From: Oceanobacter kriegii DSM 6294
GTDB lineage: Bacteria > Pseudomonadota > Gammaproteobacteria > Pseudomonadales > Oceanobacteraceae
Reading direction: 5' to 3'
Length of the DNA stretch: 64,000 nucleotides
NCBI RefSeq assembly: GCF_000422845.1
Contig: NZ_AUGV01000004.1
Location: forward strand, 62,001-126,000
How positions within the stretch are numbered: position 1 is the stretch's first letter; the number at the start of each line of letters is the position of its first letter. A program made the position numbers and the translations under genes. Below, piece after piece: positions 33,674 through 43,732 of the stretch. Below the pieces are notes generated by a model. That model was not told the DNA's origin and searched no databases. It saw only the letters and a program-made list of their open reading frames with translations.

Positions 33674-35308
33674 TTATGATTTTGAAAACTCGCTGCCATC
33701 CGGCCATGCCACGGGCAGTCCGGACAGCGTCAAATGTTGCTTGCAGGCGTCGGCAATGCGATCCAACGCATCTTCCTGTTGCTGGTCATAAGGCGTCAGG
33801 CTGTCGGTGTCAGCACCTGCCCAACGCAGTATCTGTTGCAAGGCTTGCGGGGTATCGAACACCCCGTGTAAATAAGTGCCTGCCACCTGATTGTCGGCGC
33901 TGTAGCAGCCATCCGGCGCAGTCGAACCATCGCCAGCATCGGTGTTATCGAGTTGGCAAAATGCCGCATCCGCGCCATTTTCAGTTAGATAACGGGTTCG
34001 TCCGGCATGAATTTCATAGCCCCTGACCGGGCAGGCTTCACCGGTTTCTGGCCGGTCGTCGATTTTTCGGCACAAATGTCCGGTACGGTTAACCAGAGCT
34101 TTTTGCGGGTGCAATCGCGTGACAACGGGCAAATAACCCAGGCCATCCGACTGACCGGGCTGGTCTTCAATTCCTTCCGGGTCTTCAATGGACATGCCCA
34201 GCATCTGGTAGCCACCACAAATACCAAACACCTTGCCGCCGTAGCGCAGATGACGGGCAAGATCGTCCGCCCAGCCGGCTTCCCGCAGCCAGGCCAAATC
34301 GGCCCGTACGTTTTTGGTTCCCGGCAATATGATCAGGTCCGCGCCCTTGAGGGAATTGCCCTTGCCGATAAATTGCAGGTCGACTTGCGGGTGCTCACGC
34401 AACATATCGAAGTCGGTGTGGTTGGATATGCGTGTTAGCACCGGCACTTTCACCACCAGCCGCACATCGTCGTCATGGCGCTTTTGCTGCACATCAATGG
34501 CGTCTTCGGCGGCGGCACTGAGGTTATGCAGGTACGGCAGCACACCCAAAACCGGTTTGCCGGTGCGTTCTTCCAGCCAATCGAGCCCAGGTTCCAGCAG
34601 TTTGATGTCACCACGAAACTTGTTGATGACAAAGCCCACTACCCGCTCTTGTTCGCTTTCTGACAGCAGTTCAAGCGTACCAACCAATTGAGCAAAGACA
34701 CCACCGCGGTCGATGTCCGCCACGATAATCACCGGACAGTCCACCGCTTCAGCGAAGCCCATGTTGGCGATATCCCGGTCGCGCAGATTAATTTCGGCCG
34801 GGCTGCCCGCCCCTTCAACCACCACCATCTGGAACTGCTGCTGAAGCCGCTCGTGGCTTTCCAGCACCGCCGCCATAGCTGTGGTTTTGTAGTTGTGATA
34901 GCTGCGGGCGTTCATGTCCTGCAAGGCCTTGCCGTGAATAATCACCTGAGCACCGGTGTCGGAGCTGGGTTTCAGCAGCACCGGGTTCATGTCCACATGC
35001 GCCGGGACTCGTGCCGCCAATGCCTGTAACGCCTGCGCACGACCAATTTCACCGCCTTCGGCCGTCACCGCGCTATTGAGCGCCATGTTCTGTGGTTTGA
35101 AAGGCGCTACATGAATACCGGCGTCGTTGAAGCGACGACAGAGGCCAGCAACCAGCAGACTTTTGCCAGCGTCCGACGTGGTGCCTTGCACCATTAACGT
35201 GGTAGCAGCTCTGAAGTCGTTACGTGCTGGCTTGATGCCCTGGTGTTTCCGCTTGGTTTTCATTTTGTCTGCTGTCTTGTCGTCTACTGCCATATTGCCT
35301 GTTGCCAT
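33674..35308 (-). CDS. cobQ: CobQ, cobyric acid synthase (glutamine-hydrolysing)
   Basis: A 544-residue two-domain enzyme. The N-terminal dethiobiotin-synthetase-like ATPase ([20 protein letters not shown]) is followed by a class I glutamine amidotransferase ([13 protein letters not shown] with the catalytic Cys; terminal His region GTYLHGVF). It amidates the b, d, e and g side chains of adenosylcobyrinate a,c-diamide. The ATG at 35308 starts one base past the cobC stop with AGGG upstream; the open frame extends further (to 35371) but overlaps cobC. Confidence 0.95.
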   Translation of the reverse strand: MATGNMAVDDKTADKMKTKRKHQGIKPARNDFRAATTLMVQGTTSDAGKSLLVAGLCRRFNDAGIHVAPFKPQNMALNSAVTAEGGEIGRAQALQALAARVPAHVDMNPVLLKPSSDTGAQVIIHGKALQDMNARSYHNYKTTAMAAVLESHERLQQQFQMVVVEGAGSPAEINLRDRDIANMGFAEAVDCPVIIVADIDRGGVFAQLVGTLELLSESEQERVVGFVINKFRGDIKLLEPGLDWLEERTGKPVLGVLPYLHNLSAAAEDAIDVQQKRHDDDVRLVVKVPVLTRISNHTDFDMLREHPQVDLQFIGKGNSLKGADLIILPGTKNVRADLAWLREAGWADDLARHLRYGGKVFGICGGYQMLGMSIEDPEGIEDQPGQSDGLGYLPVVTRLHPQKALVNRTGHLCRKIDDRPETGEACPVRGYEIHAGRTRYLTENGADAAFCQLDNTDAGDGSTAPDGCYSADNQVAGTYLHGVFDTPQALQQILRWAGADTDSLTPYDQQQEDALDRIADACKQHLTLSGLPVAWPDGSEFSKS

Positions 35309-35309
35309 G

Positions 35310-35972
35310 TCACATGCCCTTTGGATTGGCGACCAGTGGCACGTCGGCGGGCAACCAGCCAATACACTCAACCACTGGGCTCATGTCCGGGTGATCCACC
35401 AATCGAATCCGGGTACGGCTGGCATAACCAATGGTCAAACGGGAAAACCAGTCCCCCGAGCGCCAGTCGACAGGCAGCAAATGGGCCAATATCAAACGAA
35501 TCACTGCGGCGTGGCAAAACACCGCCACATGCTTCCCACGGTGCTGTTTCACCAGTTGCTGAAATGCATCGCCACAGCGGGCATGCACCTGCTCAATGGT
35601 TTCACCATTGGGAGCCGGGTATTCCGCGGGCTGTTCAGAAAAACGTTTCAGCTGTTCCCAACCTTCCGGATTGGCGCTGTCGCCGCCAAACAGCTCTGAG
35701 AAGGGCACGCCGTCCCAATCGCCAAAGTTGAATTCCTGCAACCGCTCATCCAGCAAAAGCGGCTGGTTAATGCCATTGGCAAACTGGTCGGCAAACGCGC
35801 GGCAGCGCTGTTTCGGCGAACTGACCACCACCTCTGGGGTTGGAATCGCTTTGACAGCAGCCTGCAACTGCTGCCAGCCGTCAGCGTGCAAGGCCACGTC
35901 GGTGGCGCCATACATGGCGGCCGGGCCGTCCACCTTGCCGTGACGAAACAAATCAATCAGGGTGTCACTCAT
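35310..35972 (-). CDS. cobC: CobC, alpha-ribazole-phosphate phosphatase
   Basis: A 220-residue histidine phosphatase with [17 protein letters not shown] (catalytic-His motif RHG), [11 protein letters not shown] and the C-terminal [12 protein letters not shown]. In the operon it removes phosphate from alpha-ribazole phosphate, supplying the lower ligand. The ATG at 35972 matches the family start; an upstream ATG-like start at 36005 is not needed. Confidence 0.85.
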   Translation of the reverse strand: MSDTLIDLFRHGKVDGPAAMYGATDVALHADGWQQLQAAVKAIPTPEVVVSSPKQRCRAFADQFANGINQPLLLDERLQEFNFGDWDGVPFSELFGGDSANPEGWEQLKRFSEQPAEYPAPNGETIEQVHARCGDAFQQLVKQHRGKHVAVFCHAAVIRLILAHLLPVDWRSGDWFSRLTIGYASRTRIRLVDHPDMSPVVECIGWLPADVPLVANPKGM

Positions 35973-36046
35973 AGTGTCTGTCCGGCCTTTCGGATGTATT
36001 TGCAAGCATGTGCTGAATCGTCATTCGCTAGCGTAATTGGCTGGCA

Positions 36047-36595
36047 TTATTTACCGGCGTCATTCACCGGCACTGCCGATTTCAAAACCATCGGCAGTCC
36101 AGCGGCAACAAAGGTCACTTCATCGGCGACTCTGGCAATGGCCTGATTCAACCAGCCTGCGGCATCAACAAACTGACGGCTAACGGCTCCCATCGGGATA
36201 ACCCCCAGCCCCACTTCATTGGCGATCAACACCACATCGGCGGATGTTTTTTGCAAGCACTCTGCAACCAATTTGAACAGCTGTTCGATATCCTGCTCAG
36301 GATGATGATACAGCTGGTTGTTGAGCCACAGCGTCAGGCAATCCACCAGCAGCAAGTCGCCCTGCTGTGCCTGCTGGATACGCTCAATCAGCGCCAGCGG
36401 CGTTTCACTCAACTGCCAGTCGTCTCCCCGCTCCTGCTGGTGGCGGGCAATGCGTGATTCCATTTCGCCATCGAAGGCGGTGGCCGTGGCAATAAAGTGT
36501 TTGTTCAAATTCTGTTGTGCCGCGCGCTCGTTGCAGAAGCCCAAAGCGAAGGACGATTTGCCCGAGCGGGCACCGCCCAGAACCAGATGTATCAT
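36047..36595 (-). CDS. cobU: CobU, adenosylcobinamide kinase/guanylyltransferase
   Basis: A 182-residue bifunctional enzyme with P-loop LVLGGARSGKSSFALG (~4-19), the guanylyl-transfer region IARHQQERGDDWQ and LIANEVGLGVIPMGAVSRQF. It phosphorylates adenosylcobinamide and adds GMP. It is preceded by GGAGG and overlaps the cobS stop by 4 bp. Confidence 0.95.
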   Translation of the reverse strand: MIHLVLGGARSGKSSFALGFCNERAAQQNLNKHFIATATAFDGEMESRIARHQQERGDDWQLSETPLALIERIQQAQQGDLLLVDCLTLWLNNQLYHHPEQDIEQLFKLVAECLQKTSADVVLIANEVGLGVIPMGAVSRQFVDAAGWLNQAIARVADEVTFVAAGLPMVLKSAVPVNDAGK

Positions 36596-37431
36596 GCCCA
36601 GCCTCCTGTCAATTCAGTGCGTAGCCAGGTCGCCTGACTGCACGCCAGCAGCACCAGATAAATCAGTAGTTCCTGAAACTGTTGAGCAGCCCCAAGGGCA
36701 TCGCCGGTAAAACCCTGGATGTGCTTATTCATCCAATGGCGCAGCAAACCACGAGCAACCGCACAGGCCAGCAGCACAAAAACCGCCACCAACGCCGACA
36801 CCCAAACCGCGCCGCGCCAGTCACCGGTTGCAATGCAGAGTATTAGCGCGGCCACCAATACGCCGGAGCAACCAAGCGCCAGCAAACCGCTCAGCTGAGC
36901 GTCCGACAGCGGCTTGGCCAACGGATCACTTTTGCTTTTGCCTGGCGCAGAAACGTATTCGAGATCCTGAGCATGGGTAATAGCCAACGCCCGCGACAAC
37001 GGGTAAGCCACAATCAATGCCAGTATCAACAGCCCTTGTTCAGCCAGCTGCAGCAACAACACAACCTTGAACAGCAGTGCCAACACCAATGCGCAGGTGC
37101 CATAGGTGCCGAGACGACTGTCCTTCATGATTTCCAGCTTGCGAGCGGTTTCAAAGCCGCCGTAAAAGCCGTCAAAGCAATCGGCCAATCCGTCTTCATG
37201 CAAGGCACCGGTCATTAACAGGCTCGCCGCAACCAACACAACAACGGCCACTTGTGAGCCAAACAGCCCATCCGCGACAAGCCAAACCAAACTCAACAGC
37301 GCTGCCAGCACCCAGCCAGCCAGTGGAAAAAACACCAGCGCCCGATGCATGGCGTCAGCGCTGTAGTTAAGCTGATGTGGTACAGGCAGACGGGTCATAA
37401 AGCCCAGCGCCAGTAATATCTGGTTCAGCAT
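36592..37431 (-). CDS. cobS: CobS, adenosylcobinamide-GDP ribazoletransferase
   Basis: A 279-residue inner-membrane enzyme with six or so TM segments and the acidic motif HEDGLADCFDGFYGG (~78-92). It joins GDP-activated cobinamide to alpha-ribazole to make the final nucleotide loop of B12. GAGGGTGCC precedes the ATG, 30 bp behind cobT. Confidence 0.95.
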   Translation of the reverse strand: MLNQILLALGFMTRLPVPHQLNYSADAMHRALVFFPLAGWVLAALLSLVWLVADGLFGSQVAVVVLVAASLLMTGALHEDGLADCFDGFYGGFETARKLEIMKDSRLGTYGTCALVLALLFKVVLLLQLAEQGLLILALIVAYPLSRALAITHAQDLEYVSAPGKSKSDPLAKPLSDAQLSGLLALGCSGVLVAALILCIATGDWRGAVWVSALVAVFVLLACAVARGLLRHWMNKHIQGFTGDALGAAQQFQELLIYLVLLACSQATWLRTELTGGWA

Positions 37432-37461
37432 GGCACCCTCAAACGGCCAAAAATCGAATCA

Positions 37462-38535
37462 TCAAACCGTCACACCGGCGCTTTCGAAGGTCGCCATGTC
37501 GTTGTAAAACGCACAGGCCGCCCGCAGCAATGGCATGGCCAAGGCAGCACCGGTACCTTCACCCAAGCGCAATCCCAGGTCGAGCAACGGACGAGCACCT
37601 AACGCACGCAATACCGCTTTGTGTGCCTGTTCTTCCGACTGATGAGCAAACACCATGTAATCACGGCAGGAAGGCTCCAAACGCACGGCCATCAGGGCCG
37701 CCATAGAAACAATAAATCCATCGATCAGAAGCGTAACGCCCTGCTCTGCACCGGCCAGCATGGCGCCAACCATTTGTGCAATTTCAAAACCGCCCGCTTC
37801 CATCAAAGCGTCTTCGGCACACAGCTGCGGGTATTCCGCACGAACACGCGCCACCGCCTGCTGCACCAACGACTGCTTGAGTGCCAGTTGTTCATCATTG
37901 ATGCCCGTCCCCTTACCGACCGCCTCGGTGACAGGCAAGTCTTCCACCAGTGCCAGCAAGGCCGCCGCGGAGCTGGTGTTACCAATGCCCATTTCACCAA
38001 AAGCCAGCACGTTGGAACCGGCATCCACTTGCTGCTGGGCAATACGCGCGCCAGCGGCCAGGGCATCGGCCAGTTGCTGAAGTGACATCGCAGGCTCGAC
38101 CGAGAAATCACCAGTACCCGCAGCAATGCGTGCAGACAACAAACGTGGGTCGTCAGACTCGATGGCATTGAGGACACCGGCGTCAACCACATTCAGCAGA
38201 ATGTCATTGGCCTGGCAAAAACAGTTAATGGCAGCACCGTTGGCGAGAAAATTCATCACCATTTGCTCAGTCACTGCTTGCGGGGCAATAGACACAGGGT
38301 GACGGGCAACCCCGTGGTCGGCAGCAAATACCAGCATCACCGGGCGGTTAATGGTGATTTGCTCTGGTGCACTGGCCTCACGGCGCGACTGAATCAAGGC
38401 AATGCGCGATGCCAACGCTTCCAGCACACCCAATGAACCCGGCGGCTTGGTTTTGCTGTCTATGCGCTGCTGGATGATGTTCTGACGGCTGTAGTCGAGG
38501 GTTTTGATTTCGAATACCGGAAATTGATCAGTCAC
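37462..38535 (-). CDS. cobT: CobT, nicotinate-nucleotide:DMB phosphoribosyltransferase
   Basis: A 357-residue enzyme with KTKPPGSLG near the N-terminus, GEMGIGNTSSAAALLAL in the middle and LGLRLGEGTGAALAMPLL (catalytic Glu) near the end. It forms alpha-ribazole phosphate from the lower-ligand base. The GTG at 38535 gives VTDQFPVFEIKTL, a family-like start; a TTG 14 codons upstream (38577) is less likely. Confidence 0.95.
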   Translation of the reverse strand: MTDQFPVFEIKTLDYSRQNIIQQRIDSKTKPPGSLGVLEALASRIALIQSRREASAPEQITINRPVMLVFAADHGVARHPVSIAPQAVTEQMVMNFLANGAAINCFCQANDILLNVVDAGVLNAIESDDPRLLSARIAAGTGDFSVEPAMSLQQLADALAAGARIAQQQVDAGSNVLAFGEMGIGNTSSAAALLALVEDLPVTEAVGKGTGINDEQLALKQSLVQQAVARVRAEYPQLCAEDALMEAGGFEIAQMVGAMLAGAEQGVTLLIDGFIVSMAALMAVRLEPSCRDYMVFAHQSEEQAHKAVLRALGARPLLDLGLRLGEGTGAALAMPLLRAACAFYNDMATFESAGVTV

Positions 38536-38586
38536 GGGGTTCTCGCAAGGTAGAAGTAACAAGTGAAAAAACGGCAATGTCGTTCA

Positions 38587-39591
38587 TTAGCGTCGACGCA
38601 TCATCAGCAGGAAAAACACACTGCCAATCGCCGACGTCAGAATGCCGATTGGGATTTCATGGTCGGGAGACGCACTGCGGGCCAGCACGTCCGCCCATAC
38701 CAAAAAAGCACCGCCCAACAGCAAACTGGCCGGTACTACCTGACGGGTCGATACGCCGACCCAACGTCGTACAATGTGAGGAATCATCAGGCCAACAAAA
38801 CCGATGCCGCCGCAGTAAGCAACGACCACAGCGGTCAGACCCGCACAAATGACCATGCCGATAGCGCGCATGGTGGAGGCTTCAACCCCCAGTGAACGGG
38901 CGGTGTCATCGCCAAGCAACATGGCATCAAAACGACGTCCCAGTAGCCACAGCAAGGCCACAGCAACAAGCAATGGCAGCGCCATAATCGCCAGCTGGTG
39001 AAGCTCAACTCGGCTAAGGCTGCCCATCAACCAGAACATCACCTTGTTGGCTGCAAAGGGCTCACCCAGGTACAACACAAAATGCGTCATGGCGCCCAGC
39101 ATCAGCGAAACCGCCACACCCGCCAGCAACAGTTGCTCGGGCGTTCTGGCCCAGGCGCTGGTGGCCAACGCTTGCACCAGCACGACCGCCAGTGATGACC
39201 CAATAAACGCCGCCATCGGCAAGGCAACGCCGTCCGGCACCCAGCTACTGACGCCGGGCAACACACTGACAATCGATGCTCCAAGGCCTGCGCCTGCTAC
39301 TACACCGAACAAATAAGGGTCCGCCAGGCCATTACGGGTGACGTTCTGCAAACTGGCACCAGCCACCGCCAGACCGCCACCGACCAGTAAGGCCGCCAGC
39401 ACCCGAGGCAATCGCAAATCATAGAAAATAGCCTGATCCACCGGCCGTGGGCATTGGTCTGTCAGGCAGGCCCACACGGTACCATCTGGCAAATCGGCAG
39501 AACCAAACCAAAGTGAAATCAGCGGTGACACAATCGCCAATACGACCAGTAGCGGCCACACCATTCGAACACCCTGCACGGAAGTCATCAT
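38587..39591 (-). CDS. btuC: BtuC, FecCD-family permease for cobalamin
   Basis: A 334-residue ABC permease with about ten TM segments, including LPRVLAALLVGGGLAVAGAS and NGLADPYLFGVVAGAGLGAS, signature regions of the iron/B12 permease family. The start (MMTSVQG) overlaps the btuD stop by 4 bp (ATGA), and cobT lies downstream. Confidence 0.92.
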   Translation of the reverse strand: MMTSVQGVRMVWPLLVVLAIVSPLISLWFGSADLPDGTVWACLTDQCPRPVDQAIFYDLRLPRVLAALLVGGGLAVAGASLQNVTRNGLADPYLFGVVAGAGLGASIVSVLPGVSSWVPDGVALPMAAFIGSSLAVVLVQALATSAWARTPEQLLLAGVAVSLMLGAMTHFVLYLGEPFAANKVMFWLMGSLSRVELHQLAIMALPLLVAVALLWLLGRRFDAMLLGDDTARSLGVEASTMRAIGMVICAGLTAVVVAYCGGIGFVGLMIPHIVRRWVGVSTRQVVPASLLLGGAFLVWADVLARSASPDHEIPIGILTSAIGSVFFLLMMRRR

Positions 39592-40574
39592 GCGCTTCCC
39601 TCTCGCGGGCTAGTAGGCGGAGAAGTAGGCGGGTTAGCAGGCGAGGTAGTAAGTGGGGTAGTTTCGCTCAGACCGTAACCTGTGCCAGAAGGGCAAAAAT
39701 CGACCCGCGAGCCATGCGGCTCATGACGAACCACACATGGAAGCCCGAACACCCGTTCGAGCAGTTCGGCATCCAGCACATCAACACTGCGCCCCGCCGC
39801 TTGCAACTTGCCGTGCTGTAACAGCACCAACTGGTCGCAGTAGAAACTGGCAAGGTTGAGGTCGTGCAGGCTCATAACAACCGTCAGGCCATGGCTATGG
39901 GACAGCTGGCGCAGCAGACCGAGCACATCGTGCTGGTAGTAGACATCCAGGTGATTGATTGGCTCGTCCAGAATCAGCAGTTGGGCTTTCTGCACCAAGG
40001 CTCGGGCAATCAGGCCTCGTTGCTGCTCGCCGCCAGACAGGCTGGAAAACACCCGTTGCGCCTTATTGGCCAGACCAACACGCTGTAGCGCATCCGCCAC
40101 TTCCTGTTCGTCACTGGCGGAAGGCATGGAAAACAACCCTTGGTGCGGCAACAGCCCCATCCGCACCACCTGATTCAGACTCAGGGCAAACACCGAATCG
40201 TGCATCTGGCTGACCATGGAAATCACCCGGGCGCGAGCCTGTACCGACATATCATGGGTGCTCTGCCCTTGCCAACGAACCTCCCCCGTACGGTTTAACG
40301 GCGCGAAATCGAACCCGGCGATGGCACGTAGCAAGCTGGTTTTTCCTGCGCCGTTCGGGCCCAGTACACCAGTCACCTGCCCTGCTGGCAGGTCCAGCGT
40401 CAGGTTATCCAGAATGGCCGACGTATCAGCGCTACGAAGCGACAATCCATGAATCTGCACGCCTGTTTGCAAGTCTGCTCGCAAACCAAAGACGGACTCA
40501 GAACCCGATTTGGATGATGTAAATGGTGGTGATGAAGCCAATGCGCCTGCCTGTTTTAACAAAAGCACGGGCAT
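39588..40574 (-). CDS. btuD: BtuD, ATPase of the cobalamin ABC transporter
   Basis: A 328-residue ATPase with Walker A GPNGAGKTSLLRAIAG (~94-109), signature SLSGGEQQRGLIARALVQ and Walker B LLILDEPINHLDV. It powers B12 import and is the first gene of the riboswitch-controlled operon. Two oddities: an N-terminal extension of ~40 residues with no family match and a weak ribosome-binding site (the true start could be internal), and a Pro/Thr/Ser-rich C-terminal tail (TTSPANPPTSPPTSPREG) encoded by GTAGGCGG-type repetitive DNA. Confidence 0.88.
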   Translation of the reverse strand: MPVLLLKQAGALASSPPFTSSKSGSESVFGLRADLQTGVQIHGLSLRSADTSAILDNLTLDLPAGQVTGVLGPNGAGKTSLLRAIAGFDFAPLNRTGEVRWQGQSTHDMSVQARARVISMVSQMHDSVFALSLNQVVRMGLLPHQGLFSMPSASDEQEVADALQRVGLANKAQRVFSSLSGGEQQRGLIARALVQKAQLLILDEPINHLDVYYQHDVLGLLRQLSHSHGLTVVMSLHDLNLASFYCDQLVLLQHGKLQAAGRSVDVLDAELLERVFGLPCVVRHEPHGSRVDFCPSGTGYGLSETTPLTTSPANPPTSPPTSPREGSA

Positions 40575-40654
40575 TGGATAGGCAAGCCGACGTCCTCGTT
40601 GGGCAACGAAGACCGGAGCGTCTGTCCAGATGCCTCGTGAACTCCCGCACGAAG

Positions 40655-40815
40655 TTTAACCTTGGTCAGGCTGGTATCTGGCTCGGTCTAAGACCTTACA
40701 GTTGCGGGGACAGCTCCGGATTCAAACCGGATTCCCATTTACTCTGAAGATGACAGGTACAGCGCTGGATTCACACAGCCCCACTCCCTTGGCCGCCTTC
40801 AGACACCTGAAAGGC
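40655..40815 (-). promoter_or_regulatory. Cobalamin (B12) riboswitch
   Basis: On the minus strand the leader contains AATGGGAA (~40732-40740), the conserved GCTGTCCCCGCAACTGT (~40698-40714) and the B12 box GCCAGATACCAGCC (~40669-40682), in the standard order of the adenosylcobalamin aptamer. A GCCTTTCAG/CTGAAGGC hairpin begins it (40795-40815). The downstream stretch to btuD holds further hairpins (TCGTG/CACGA and GTCTTCGTTG/CAACGAGGAC) that can act as the expression platform. It should repress the whole nine-gene operon when B12 is abundant. Confidence 0.93.
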
Positions 40816-40816
40816 C

Positions 40817-40829
40817 GAAATATAACAGG
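40817..40829 (-). promoter_or_regulatory. Probable promoter -10 of the cobalamin operon
   Basis: TGTTATATTTC (minus strand) gives an extended TGnTATATT -10 just upstream of the riboswitch. No good -35 at 17 bp is seen, as often with extended -10 promoters. Confidence 0.4.
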
Positions 40830-40886
40830 AAGACAAAGGAAATTCGACGCACGGACATCAAGAAGGCTGTGCCAGAGCCGGATACG

Positions 40887-40914
40887 AAAAAGCCAGGGCA
40901 AGGCCCTGGCTTTT
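40887..40914 (-). terminator. fadD terminator
   Basis: AAAAGCCAGGGC and GCCCTGGCTTTT form a 12-bp stem about 20 bp past the fadD stop on the minus strand, ending in a U-run. Confidence 0.9.
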
Positions 40915-40934
40915 GTTGGCGCTAAACAGCAGTC

Positions 40935-42629
40935 TTACTTCTGCTTGGCAAGCTCTTCGTCGCGCAATTCACGACGGAGAATTTTGCCCACATTGGTTTT
41001 TGGCAATTCCGAGCGGAATTCAATGTGACGCGGCACCTTGTAGGCGGTCAGACGTTCCTTACACCAGGCGCGCAGCTCGTCTTCGCTGACTTCGCCAGTT
41101 GCTACCACGAACACTTTCACGGCTTCCGAGCTTTTCAGGTCGGGCACACCAATCGCGGCCACTTCGGTTACGGCTGGGTGAGACGCTACGACATCTTCTA
41201 CTTCGTTCGGATATACGTTGAAGCCAGAGACAATGATCATGTCTTTTTTTCGGTCAACGATGCGCATGTAGCCGTCGTCCTGAATCACCGCAATATCACC
41301 CGTGCGCAGCCATTCACGTGCAGGCTGCCCATCTGCACCGGGCAAGAAGCTCTCGTCCGTTGCCGCTTCGCGCTTCCAGTACCCCTTCATTACCTGAGGA
41401 CCTTTCACGCACAGCTCACCCGGCTCACCGAATGGTAGGTCATTGCCATCTGCGTCCACGGTTTTACACAATGTGCCCGCCACCGGCATGCCAATGGTGC
41501 CCAGTTTGACGTAGCCCGGTGGGTTGAAAGACACCACTGGCGAAGTTTCGGTCATGCCGTAACCTTCGGCAATTTCACAACCGGTGATTTCCTTCCACTG
41601 CTTGGCCGCACCTGAGGTCAGCGCCATACCACCAGAGATAGTCAGTTTCAGGCCGGAAAAATCCAGCGCCTTGAAATCGTCGCGGTTGCACATAGCAACA
41701 AACAAGGTGTTGAGGCCAACAAAGCCCGAGAAGGTATTCTTTTTCAGCAGACTGACAAAGCCGTCGATGTCGCGCGGGTTCGGTACCAGCAAAGAGCAGT
41801 TACCGGTTTCCAACAGCACCATGCAATGCACGGTGAAGGCGTAAATGTGATAGAGCGGCAGCGGCGCTATGACGGTTTCAACACCTTCTTTCAGCGCCAT
41901 TTTGAACAGGCCATGGCACTGCATCATATTAGCGATCAGGTTGCGGTGAGTCAGCATCGCGCCTTTGGCAACCCCGGTGGTTCCACCGGTGTACTGCAAC
42001 ACCGCCACGTCATTGGCTTCGGCTTTGACCGGCGTGTAAGGCTTGCCACCTGCGGCGATGGCATCACGCAACTTGATAGCGCCCGGAATGTTAAACGCAG
42101 GCACCTGCTTTTTAACGTACTTCAGTACCGAGTTGATCAGGGTGCGCTTGAGGAACGGGTGAAAATCGGCCACTTCCGTTACGATCACGTGCTGAATACC
42201 GGTTTTCGGCACCACTTTCTCAGCCTTGGAAGCCATGTTCGCCAACACCACCAGCGCCTTGGCACCTGAGTCGTTGAACTGGTGTTCCATTTCACGCTCG
42301 GTGTACAGCGGGTTGGTATTAACCACCACGACACCCGCGCGCATGGCACCAAAGGTAACCACCGGGTACTGCAATACATTAGGCAACTGAATGGCCATGC
42401 GGTCGCCCGGCTGAAGTTTCAATTCGTTCTGCAAAAAGCTGGCAAAGCGGGCGCTGTATTCGTTCAGCTCAGCGTAGGTCAGCTCCTGACCCAAACAGCT
42501 GAAAGCCGGACGATCGGCGTATGTAGAGACAAAGCCATCGAATAATTCGATAACCGAGTTGTATTTGTCGGCATCAATCGTGCCCGGGTATTTTTCAGGG
42601 TAACGTTCCTGGAAGAACTGCTCGTTCAT
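40935..42629 (-). CDS. fadD: FadD, long-chain fatty acid-CoA ligase
   Basis: A 564-residue AMP-forming ligase, very close to E. coli FadD length. YTGGTTGVAKGAMLTHRN (P-loop-like AMP motif), GYGMTETSPVVSFN, WLRTGDIAVI and DRKKDMIIVSGFNVYPNEVE are all present. It activates exogenous fatty acids at the inner membrane. The ATG at 42629 (GAGGA eight bases upstream) begins MNEQFFQERYPEKYP; the longer frame to 42764 is non-family. Confidence 0.95.
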   Translation of the reverse strand: MNEQFFQERYPEKYPGTIDADKYNSVIELFDGFVSTYADRPAFSCLGQELTYAELNEYSARFASFLQNELKLQPGDRMAIQLPNVLQYPVVTFGAMRAGVVVVNTNPLYTEREMEHQFNDSGAKALVVLANMASKAEKVVPKTGIQHVIVTEVADFHPFLKRTLINSVLKYVKKQVPAFNIPGAIKLRDAIAAGGKPYTPVKAEANDVAVLQYTGGTTGVAKGAMLTHRNLIANMMQCHGLFKMALKEGVETVIAPLPLYHIYAFTVHCMVLLETGNCSLLVPNPRDIDGFVSLLKKNTFSGFVGLNTLFVAMCNRDDFKALDFSGLKLTISGGMALTSGAAKQWKEITGCEIAEGYGMTETSPVVSFNPPGYVKLGTIGMPVAGTLCKTVDADGNDLPFGEPGELCVKGPQVMKGYWKREAATDESFLPGADGQPAREWLRTGDIAVIQDDGYMRIVDRKKDMIIVSGFNVYPNEVEDVVASHPAVTEVAAIGVPDLKSSEAVKVFVVATGEVSEDELRAWCKERLTAYKVPRHIEFRSELPKTNVGKILRRELRDEELAKQK

Positions 42630-43199
42630 ACCTTGTCCTCTTGCGCACCCAAGGTGCTTATTCTTATAAGGATGCCAGCCAACAGTTATGATTTCACGCC
42701 AGACAGCCCATCTGGCAACACCCGGCTTGCTGCCGTCACCCTTGCCGAAACAACCGGCAAACATGTCGTCAGACAGCCAACTGTTGAATAGAAAGCATGG
42801 AGTGTAACCATCTTTTGAGCTACAGGCAAAAATGTATTTATCAGTACGCTCGTACCATTGACTTCATTTTTTGCCCACCATCTGCCGCAGCCGTCATTTA
42901 ACAATAGACCCTAATCGACGCAATTCGATCCACCATTAACGGCCCATAGGGGCCACTATTACAGGCAGGTGACTCACAGACAGACTGTTCACAGGCAACC
43001 CACTGATAACTGGAACCTTAATAGTTACGGACACTACCCCGATTGCAGTTCGCCTGCCATGAAGCACCGCACGAATACCCATTGCAGCGTGATATTCGTC
43101 AACAAGCAGACACATGACTTGTGAATGACACATTCGCAGCGCGATTTGGCGTTACACTGCGCACATTGATCGATTGCACTGGACATTCAGGAGAGCGTC
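42630..43199. other. 570-bp divergent intergenic region
   Basis: This lies between fadD (minus) and the MaoC-type gene (plus) and should hold both promoters. No gene, RNA or clear operator was recognised. Short open frames on the minus strand (e.g. 42686-42904) lack ribosome-binding sites and coding-like composition. Confidence 0.4.
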
Positions 43200-43694
43200 A
43201 TGACTACCATCACCAACCGAACCTACGACGAACTGGAAATTGGCGAGAGCTGCGAGCGCGTTCATACCATTTCCGAAGATGATTTACAGATGTTCGCGGC
43301 GGTATCCGGTGATCACAACCCACTGCACTTGAATGCAGAATACGCGGCCACCACCCCATTCAAGCAGCAGATCGCTCACGGCATGTATTCCGGCGCGCTG
43401 ATTTCTGCCACTTTCGCCATGGAGCTGCCTGGCCCAGGCACCATTTACATGGGGCAGAACATTCAGTTCAAACGCCCTATTTTTATTGGTGACACCATCA
43501 CGGTGATTTTGACCGTAAAAGAAAAGCGTGACCGTAAGAAAGAAGTGATTTTCGACACCACCATCAAGAACCAGAACGGTAAGGTGGTTGTGGCCGGTGA
43601 AGCGACTGTCATTGCCCCAACTGAAAAAGTGACCGTAAGCCTGTCCAACCTGCCGACCATTCAGCTGGGCAACCACGCCTACGACGCCGAGTAA
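43200..43694 (+). CDS. MaoC-like (R)-specific enoyl-CoA hydratase
   Basis: A 164-residue single hotdog hydratase. AAVSGDHNPLHLN carries the catalytic Asp/His pair (about residues 34-46), followed by IAHGMYSGALIS. PhaJ and related proteins make (R)-3-hydroxyacyl-CoA from enoyl-CoA, linking beta-oxidation to polyhydroxyalkanoate or lipid synthesis. Placement opposite fadD is consistent with fatty-acid metabolism. CAGGAG precedes the ATG. Confidence 0.85.
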   Translation: MTTITNRTYDELEIGESCERVHTISEDDLQMFAAVSGDHNPLHLNAEYAATTPFKQQIAHGMYSGALISATFAMELPGPGTIYMGQNIQFKRPIFIGDTITVILTVKEKRDRKKEVIFDTTIKNQNGKVVVAGEATVIAPTEKVTVSLSNLPTIQLGNHAYDAE

Positions 43695-43732
43695 TCGGCT
43701 GACTCCAACCTGCCAACCAGCAGGTTGCGCGG

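Noticed and set aside
42686-43133. Short frames in the fadD-MaoC gap as possible small genes
   Set aside because: No ribosome-binding sites, and composition is not coding-like.
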